From contig JAFQNU010000008.1 in the NCBI GenBank assembly GCA_017420825.1, positions 1-19,423 on the forward strand: 19,423 nucleotides of DNA, read 5' to 3'. Below are positions 15,185 to 19,423 of this stretch, one piece after another. Within the stretch, counting starts at the first letter, position 1. Each line of letters starts with the position of its first letter. Made by a program: the position numbers and the translations under genes. Under the pieces are notes generated by a model. It searched no databases, had not been told where the DNA came from, and saw only the letters and a program-made list of their open reading frames with translations. This DNA is from Clostridia bacterium. Its GTDB lineage: Bacteria > Bacillota > Clostridia > UBA1381.

Positions 15185-15273
15185 TAAAGTCTGACGGATA
15201 ATTCTGCTTTCTTTATTCTTTAAGGTGGCTTAGCCATCGATATATAAATAACATTTTGGAGGGGAGTTAAACT

Positions 15274-16479
15274 ATGAGTTTAATAGTACAAAAATACGGC
15301 GGTTCGTCGGTAAGAGACGCCGAGAGAGTAATGAATGTTGCTAACCGTATTGTTGAGACCTATGACAAGGGCAATGATGTTGTAGTTGTTGTTTCTGCTC
15401 AGGGTGACACAACTGATGATTTAATTGAAAAGGCACAGGAGATTAATCCTAAGGCTTCAAAAAGAGAAATGGATATGCTTTTATCCTCGGGTGAACAGAT
15501 TTCCGTTTCACTTCTTGCAATGGCGATTGAAAAAATCGGCAGACCTGTAATTTCATTAACAGGCTGGCAGGCTGGCTTTAGAACAGATTCAAAGTATTCT
15601 GCAGCAAGAATACATAAAATTGATACCGAAAGACTGCACAACGAGCTTGATAAGAGAAAGATTATAATTGTTGCAGGCTTCCAGGGTGTAAACAAGTATG
15701 ATGACATCACAACTCTTGGCAGAGGCGGTTCAGATACATCTGCAGTTGCATTGGCGGCTGCTCTTCATGCAGAGGTTTGTGAGATTTACACAGATGTTGA
15801 CGGTGTATTCACAGCAGACCCAAGATTTGTTAAGAATGCGTTTAAGCTTGACGATATTTCATATGATGAAATGCTTGAGCTTGCGTCATTGGGTGCAAAT
15901 GTATTGCACAACCGTTCAGTAGAGCTGGCAAAAAAATATCATGTAAAATTAGCTGTTAAATCAAGCTTGAGTAAAAATGAGGGAACATATGTTAAGGAGG
16001 TAGACCAAGTGGAAAAGATGCTTGTAAGAGGAGTAACAAGAGATAATGATTGTGCAAGAGTTGCACTTTGCGGTATAGAGGATACACCGGGAAAGGCTTA
16101 CAGAGTTTTTGCTCTGCTTTCACAAAACGGAATTAGTGTTGACTTGATTATTCAGTCAATAGGAAACGGCGAGAAGAAGGATATCAGCTTCACAGTAACA
16201 GAAAGCGACCTTGACCATGCTGTTCAGATTTTAGAGGATAATCAGGCAGAGCTTAAAATCGACTCAATAAAAACACGAAGAGATGTTTCAAAGGTTTCAA
16301 TTGTAGGTGCAGGTATGGTTAATAATGCAGGTGTTGCAACAACAATGTTTGAGGCTTTATATAATGCGGATATTAATATCAGCATGATAGCAACATCAGA
16401 AATTAAAATTTCTGTTCTTGTTGACCAGAAGGATGCAGAAAGAGCAGTAGTGGCAATTCACGATAAGTTTATGCTCTAA
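15274..16479 (+). CDS. lysC: Aspartokinase (alpha subunit; internal start gives beta)
   Basis: The 401-residue enzyme phosphorylates aspartate, the first step to lysine, threonine and methionine. The kinase domain opens with VQKYGGSSV (Lys7) and has SSGEQIS and the GRGGSDTSAVALAAALHA and YTDVDGVFTADPR motifs, all complete. Two ACT domains follow (about residues 262-335 and 340-401), the second with VSIVGAGMVNNAGVATTMF. Length and layout fit Bacillus-type aspartokinase II, which is made as an alpha subunit and a smaller beta subunit from an internal start in the same frame; here an internal ribosome site and GTG at codon 246 fit this. The ribosome site GGAGGGG precedes the ATG. A terminator follows. 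Confidence 0.96.
   Translation: MSLIVQKYGGSSVRDAERVMNVANRIVETYDKGNDVVVVVSAQGDTTDDLIEKAQEINPKASKREMDMLLSSGEQISVSLLAMAIEKIGRPVISLTGWQAGFRTDSKYSAARIHKIDTERLHNELDKRKIIIVAGFQGVNKYDDITTLGRGGSDTSAVALAAALHAEVCEIYTDVDGVFTADPRFVKNAFKLDDISYDEMLELASLGANVLHNRSVELAKKYHVKLAVKSSLSKNEGTYVKEVDQVEKMLVRGVTRDNDCARVALCGIEDTPGKAYRVFALLSQNGISVDLIIQSIGNGEKKDISFTVTESDLDHAVQILEDNQAELKIDSIKTRRDVSKVSIVGAGMVNNAGVATTMFEALYNADINISMIATSEIKISVLVDQKDAERAVVAIHDKFML
15994..16011 (+). promoter_or_regulatory. lysC: Internal ribosome site and GTG start for aspartokinase beta subunit
   Basis: AAGGAGG (15994-16000) lies eight bases ahead of an in-frame GTG (16009-16011), codon 246 of lysC. An AAGATG with the next in-frame ATG follows at 16018. 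Translation from here would give a 156-residue chain holding both ACT domains and no kinase domain, as in Bacillus aspartokinase II where beta starts at about the same codon. Confidence 0.7.
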
Positions 16480-16489
16480 TATTTATTAT

Positions 16490-16520
16490 CAGTACCGCAT
16501 TTTAATGCGGTACTGAATTT
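16490..16520 (+). terminator. Terminator after lysC
   Basis: CAGTACCGCATT and AATGCGGTACTG (12 base pairs, TT loop, 16490-16515) form a perfect hairpin, followed by AATTT. It lies ten bases after the lysC stop and ends the pathway transcript, at least in part. Confidence 0.75.
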
Positions 16521-16539
16521 TAGCGAGGTAGAGTTTTTT

Positions 16540-17271
16540 ATGCAGGATAAAATTTTTGGAAGAAATCCCGTTATTGAAGCTTTGAAAAGTGACAGAGAGA
16601 TTGATAAAATCCTTATAAAAAAGGGTGGAACAGAGGGCAGTATTAATGTTATTATCAAGCTTGCAAAGCAAAGAGGTATTATAATATCCGAGGCTGAAAA
16701 GCAAAAGCTTGACTCACTCTCTGAAGGTGAAAACCACCAGGGAGTTGTTGCGCTTTGTGCGGCTCATGAATATTCGTCGGTAAGGGATATTCTGGATAAA
16801 GCAAAGGAAAAGGGACATGCTCCCTTTATTATAATATGTGATAAAATAACCGACCCTCATAACCTCGGCTCAATTATCAGAACTGCTGATTGTGTTGGTG
16901 CTGACGGAGTTATAATCCCAAAGCATAACAGTGTAGGCTTAAATTCAGTTGTTGCAAAAACATCGGCAGGAGCGATTGAGTATGTTCCTGTTGCAAAGGT
17001 TACAAATATTGCAAGAACCAGTGAGGATTTGAAGAAGGAAGGCTTGTGGATTGCAGGAGCGGATATGGACGGAGAGGAAATGGGAAAAACCGACCTGAAA
17101 GGTGCAATTGCAATTGTTATTGGCAGTGAGGGAGAGGGCATTTCAAGACTTGTTAAGGAAAAATGTGATTTCATTGTGAGAATACCAATGTTCGGGCAGA
17201 TTAATTCATTAAATGCATCGGTTGCGGCAGGTGTTATCATGTATGAAGTATTGAGACAGAGATTAGACTAA
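16540..17271 (+). CDS. rlmB: SPOUT RNA 2'-O-methyltransferase (RlmB/TrmH family)
   Basis: The 243-residue enzyme has an N-terminal substrate-binding domain (about 1-75, starting IFGRNPVIEALK) and a SpoU/SPOUT catalytic domain with DKITDPHNLGSIIRTAD (101-117), AIVIGSEGEGISRLV (191-205) and NSLNASVAAGVIMYE (222-236), the three SpoU motifs. The length and N-domain fit RlmB, which methylates the ribose of G2251 (E. coli numbering) in 23S rRNA. The ribosome site GAGGTAGAG precedes the ATG. It follows the lysC terminator and precedes the ACT and UPF0210 pair by 15 bases, so those three are likely one transcript. Confidence 0.92.
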   Translation: MQDKIFGRNPVIEALKSDREIDKILIKKGGTEGSINVIIKLAKQRGIIISEAEKQKLDSLSEGENHQGVVALCAAHEYSSVRDILDKAKEKGHAPFIIICDKITDPHNLGSIIRTADCVGADGVIIPKHNSVGLNSVVAKTSAGAIEYVPVAKVTNIARTSEDLKKEGLWIAGADMDGEEMGKTDLKGAIAIVIGSEGEGISRLVKEKCDFIVRIPMFGQINSLNASVAAGVIMYEVLRQRLD

Positions 17272-17286
17272 GAAAGGATTAGTATT

Positions 17287-17550
17287 ATGAAAGCAGTGGT
17301 TACAGTTGTCGGAAAGGACAGAGTGGGAATAATAGCAAGAGTCAGTGCGTTATTCTGTGAAAATAATGTAAATATTCTTGATATTTCCCAAACAATTATG
17401 CAGGATATTTTTACAATGATTATGCTTGTTGAGCTTTCAACAGCATCAGTGAGCAAGTTGAATTCTGAGCTTGCAAAAATTGCAGAGGAAATGAACCTTT
17501 CAATACATCTTCAGAATGAAGAGGTATTCAGTTCAATGCATCGTATTTAA
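17287..17550 (+). CDS. ACT-domain protein, UPF0237 family
   Basis: The 87-residue product is a single ACT domain, with VVTVVGKDRVGIIARVSALFC at residues 4-24 (the usual ligand-binding loop of the ACT fold) and then NVNILDISQTIM. This is the UPF0237 group, which is typically found next to UPF0210 (PFL-like, DUF711) genes as here. It lies between rlmB and UPF0210, 17 bases ahead of the latter. The ribosome site AAAGGA is clear. A metabolite-sensing partner of the UPF0210 protein is a reasonable inference; its ligand is unknown. Confidence 0.9.
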   Translation: MKAVVTVVGKDRVGIIARVSALFCENNVNILDISQTIMQDIFTMIMLVELSTASVSKLNSELAKIAEEMNLSIHLQNEEVFSSMHRI

Positions 17551-17567
17551 TCGGGAGAAGTAGCGGT

Positions 17568-18215
17568 ATGATAAATCCATTTGAAATAATCGAAACAATA
17601 AATATGATAGACAAGGAAAACCTTGATATCAGAACAATCACAATGGGTATAAGCTTAAAAAGCTGTGTTGACCCTGATGTGGATAAGGCATGTGAGAAGA
17701 TTTATAATAAAATTACAGCCTATGCAAAAGACCTTGTAAGAGTAGGCGAGGAAATAGAGGAGCAGTATGGTATTCCTATTATAAATAAGAGAATATCAGT
17801 AACTCCTGTGTCATGTATAATTGAGGCATTGGAGGAGCCAAGCATTGAAAAGTGCTTAAAGGTTGCAAAAACTCTTGATGCGGCAGCGAAGGCTGTAAGG
17901 GTGAACTTTATAGGTGGTTATTCTGCACTTGTTCATAAGGGTTGTACACCCGGTGAAAAATTGCTTATTGAGTCAATCCCTGAAGTTTTGGCAAATACAG
18001 AGATTGTATGTTCAAGTGTCAATGTGGGAACTACAAAGGCGGGCATAAATATGGATGCTGTTGCCGAAATGGGAAGAGTTATTAAAAAGGCTGCAGAATT
18101 AACCAAAGAAACAGGCGGATTTGCCTGTGCAAAGCTTGTTGTGTTCTGTAATGCGGTTGAGGATAATCCATTTATGGCAGGTGCATTTTTGGGTGAGGCG
18201 AAGGCGATTGCGTGA
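17568..18215 (+). CDS. UPF0210/DUF711 (PFL-like) protein, N-terminal half, cut by frameshift
   Basis: The 215-residue frame holds the N-terminal half of the UPF0210 family (about 450 residues when whole), recognisable from MINPFEIIETINMIDKENLD, RTITMGISL, NKRISVTPVS, CSSVNVGTTKAGINMDAV and VEDNPFMAGAF. The last seven or so residues (EAKAIA) are not family sequence. At 18195-18196, just after GGT, one base of a codon is missing, and the family sequence GEGDCVINVGVSG continues in the next frame. The family has pyruvate formate-lyase-like sequence similarity but its reaction is unknown. Together with the next frame this is one gene broken by a single-base deletion. It is either a pseudogene, a sequencing or assembly error, or a two-part protein. 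Confidence 0.85.
   Translation: MINPFEIIETINMIDKENLDIRTITMGISLKSCVDPDVDKACEKIYNKITAYAKDLVRVGEEIEEQYGIPIINKRISVTPVSCIIEALEEPSIEKCLKVAKTLDAAAKAVRVNFIGGYSALVHKGCTPGEKLLIESIPEVLANTEIVCSSVNVGTTKAGINMDAVAEMGRVIKKAAELTKETGGFACAKLVVFCNAVEDNPFMAGAFLGEAKAIA
18192..18215 (+). other. Frameshift site in the UPF0210 gene
   Basis: The frame of the first half reads GGT GAG GCG and ends at TGA (18213-18215). The frame of the second half, opened by a TGA at 18194-18196, reads GGC GAA GGC GAT TGC GTG from 18197, which is the expected family sequence GEGDCV. The two bases GA (18195-18196) stand where a three-base codon is expected. The stop TGA and the GTG at 18212 overlap, and GAAGG (18200-18204) could serve as a ribosome site, so restart is possible. 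Confidence 0.8.
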
Positions 18216-18934
18216 TAAACGTAGGTGTAAGCGGCCCAGGAGTTGTAAAATGTGCATTGGAAAAGGTAAAGGGTGAGCCTTTTGGTGTTGTTGCTGAAAC
18301 AATTAAGAAAACTGCATTTAAAATCACAAGAATGGGACAGCTTGTTGCACAGGAGGCTTCGAAAAGATTAAATGTTCCGTTCGGGATTGTTGATTTATCA
18401 TTAGCACCTACCCCTGCTGTTGGTGACAGTGTTGCATATATTTTGGAAGAAATGGGCTTGGAGCAGTGCGGAACTCATGGAACGACCGCAGCTCTTGCGT
18501 TACTCAATGATGCTGTTAAAAAGGGTGGAGTTATGGCAAGCTCGTATGTAGGCGGTCTTTCGGGAGCGTTTATCCCTGTAAGCGAGGACGCAGGAATGAT
18601 TAGGGCGGCTCAGGCAGGTGTATTATCTCTTGAGAAGCTTGAAGCTATGACATGTGTATGCTCGGTAGGTCTTGATATGATAGCTGTACCCGGAGATACA
18701 AGTGCAGAAACTATTTCGGCAATTATAGCGGATGAGGCGGCTATTGGTATGGTAAACAGCAAAACAACTGCTGTCAGAATTATACCGTCACCCGGTAAAA
18801 AGGTCGGCGATGTGGTTGAGTTCGGCGGTCTTTTGGGCAGTGGTCCTGTTATGAGTGTAAACCCTAAGAATAGTGTTGAATTTATTAATCGGGGCGGAAG
18901 AATACCTGCACCGTTGCAGTCATTAAAGAATTGA
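18212..18934 (+). CDS. UPF0210/DUF711 (PFL-like) protein, C-terminal half
   Basis: The 240-residue frame holds the C-terminal half of the same UPF0210 protein: VINVGVSGPGVVKCALEKVKG, then DLSLAPTPAVGDSVA, GTHGTTAALALLNDAVKKGG, GGLSGAFIPVSEDAGMI, CSVGLDMIAVPGDT and RIPAPLQSLKN at the normal end. Nothing within it is damaged. The frame is in fact open from 18197 and family sequence begins there, so the GTG at 18212 is probably a by-product of the break, not an original start. If translated, it would need the GTG restart that overlaps the TGA of the first half. Together the two halves restore a normal family length. Confidence 0.85.
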   Translation: MINVGVSGPGVVKCALEKVKGEPFGVVAETIKKTAFKITRMGQLVAQEASKRLNVPFGIVDLSLAPTPAVGDSVAYILEEMGLEQCGTHGTTAALALLNDAVKKGGVMASSYVGGLSGAFIPVSEDAGMIRAAQAGVLSLEKLEAMTCVCSVGLDMIAVPGDTSAETISAIIADEAAIGMVNSKTTAVRIIPSPGKKVGDVVEFGGLLGSGPVMSVNPKNSVEFINRGGRIPAPLQSLKN

Positions 18935-18945
18935 GGAACTCTGAT

Positions 18946-19423
18946 ATGAAATATTTTGAAAAATATACATCAAACACCTGTGCAGGTACATCAAATCAGT
19001 CGTATTTTACCAATGGTAACGGCACAGGAAGAATACATTATAAAGTGTTTTCGGGCGGAAGGTACGGATATTCATTCTTATTTACCAATATAATAGACAG
19101 CACCTTCGCAGACGGAACTCATTCTCATGCAAACCTTGTTTGTGATGAATGGGAAATAACCGCTGCACGTGTTGGTATATGCAAGAAATTCGAGTATAAG
19201 GAACAATTTAATGATAACAATGACATGGAGTTTAAAAATCTTACTTTCGGCGGAGATTTATCTAAGAATGTAATGCCAGGAGAGTATTTTTATACAGATG
19301 AAATTGAGCTTGATGCAAAAAAAGATGAATATATCGTTATTGAAATAGATTTCAAAGGGAAAATGAAGAATCCAGATATAGATTCAATCCTGTATCCTTA
19401 TCCTTTTGATGAATCATCACCGC
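18946..19423 (+). CDS. Partial protein of unknown function, possibly the N-terminal domain of an SGNH-type hydrolase
   Basis: The frame from ATG at 18946 stays open for 159 codons to the window edge. The ribosome site AGGAA is 8 to 9 bases upstream, and the gene begins 11 bases after the UPF0210 stop, so it may be in the same transcript. There is no signal peptide. The sequence is rich in aromatic residues and beta strands (HYKVFSGGRYGYSFLFTNIIDSTFADG, then CDEWEITAARVGIC, then a KDEYIVIEIDFKGKM strand), like a jelly-roll domain. It reminds me of the N-terminal domain before the GDSL/SGNH hydrolase part in some clostridial esterases, but no catalytic motif lies in the visible part, so this is a weak guess. 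Confidence 0.55.
   Translation, partial: MKYFEKYTSNTCAGTSNQSYFTNGNGTGRIHYKVFSGGRYGYSFLFTNIIDSTFADGTHSHANLVCDEWEITAARVGICKKFEYKEQFNDNNDMEFKNLTFGGDLSKNVMPGEYFYTDEIELDAKKDEYIVIEIDFKGKMKNPDIDSILYPYPFDESSP

Noticed and set aside
15222..15236. Small hairpin GGTGGC-TTA-GCCATC ahead of lysC as a lysine riboswitch or terminator
   Set aside because: Six pairs with a wobble, no T tract, and far too little sequence for a lysine riboswitch aptamer.
18186..18215. Programmed -1 frameshifting in the UPF0210 gene
   Set aside because: No X-XXY-YYZ slippery heptamer is in the right frame, and a TGA in the -1 frame at 18194 leaves almost no room for a slip.
1..19423. CRISPR array, tRNA genes, insertion sequences or toxin-antitoxin pairs
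   Set aside because: No evenly spaced repeats, no tRNA-like cloverleaf with a CCA end or TTCRA arm, and no transposase or toxin-like frame was found on either strand by eye.

Overview
This 19.4 kb window is AT-rich chromosomal DNA from a low-GC Firmicute, most likely an anaerobic member of the Clostridia. The pointers are strong AGGAGG ribosome sites, a ferredoxin-linked 2-oxoacid oxidoreductase operon, a DacF-type D,D-carboxypeptidase, a GerMN-domain protein and several typically Firmicute gene pairs (PheB-type ACT protein with hom, ACT protein with UPF0210). I see no tRNA, rRNA, insertion sequence, prophage or CRISPR array. Most of the window is housekeeping metabolism.

Layout. (1) 1-396 is the end of uracil-DNA glycosylase. 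(2) 484-4121 is one operon: a P-loop ATPase, the four subunits of a 2-oxoacid:ferredoxin oxidoreductase (delta, alpha, beta, gamma) and a small unknown protein, closed by a terminator shared with the opposing gene. (3) 4157-5092 (minus) is an EamA-type transporter, divergent from a YitT-family membrane protein (5229-6080). (4) 6115-7512 (minus) is a D-Ala-D-Ala carboxypeptidase, divergent from a short ComEA-like helix-hairpin-helix protein, which is followed by an OmpR-type response regulator, its histidine kinase and a GerMN-domain protein. (5) 11215-11668 has no gene but is highly structured. It holds a good minus-strand promoter, a long nearly perfect hairpin and a minus-strand terminator, which together look like an unannotated RNA of about 165 nt. 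(6) 11669-12439 is glutamate racemase. (7) 12583-16479 holds a PheB-type ACT protein, homoserine dehydrogenase, homoserine kinase and aspartokinase, the aspartate-to-threonine branch. (8) 16540-18934 holds a SPOUT rRNA methyltransferase, a UPF0237 ACT protein and a UPF0210 protein broken by a one-base frameshift. (9) 18946-19423 is the start of an unrecognised protein that runs off the window.

The four points most worth a second look are the candidate minus-strand RNA at 11340-11506; the alternative pairings overlapping its terminator; the internal ribosome site and GTG start in lysC, which would make a separate beta subunit; and the frameshift in the UPF0210 gene. Peptidoglycan functions (glutamate racemase, carboxypeptidase) and amino-acid biosynthesis dominate the rest. 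Statements about families come from recognition of motifs, not from any search.
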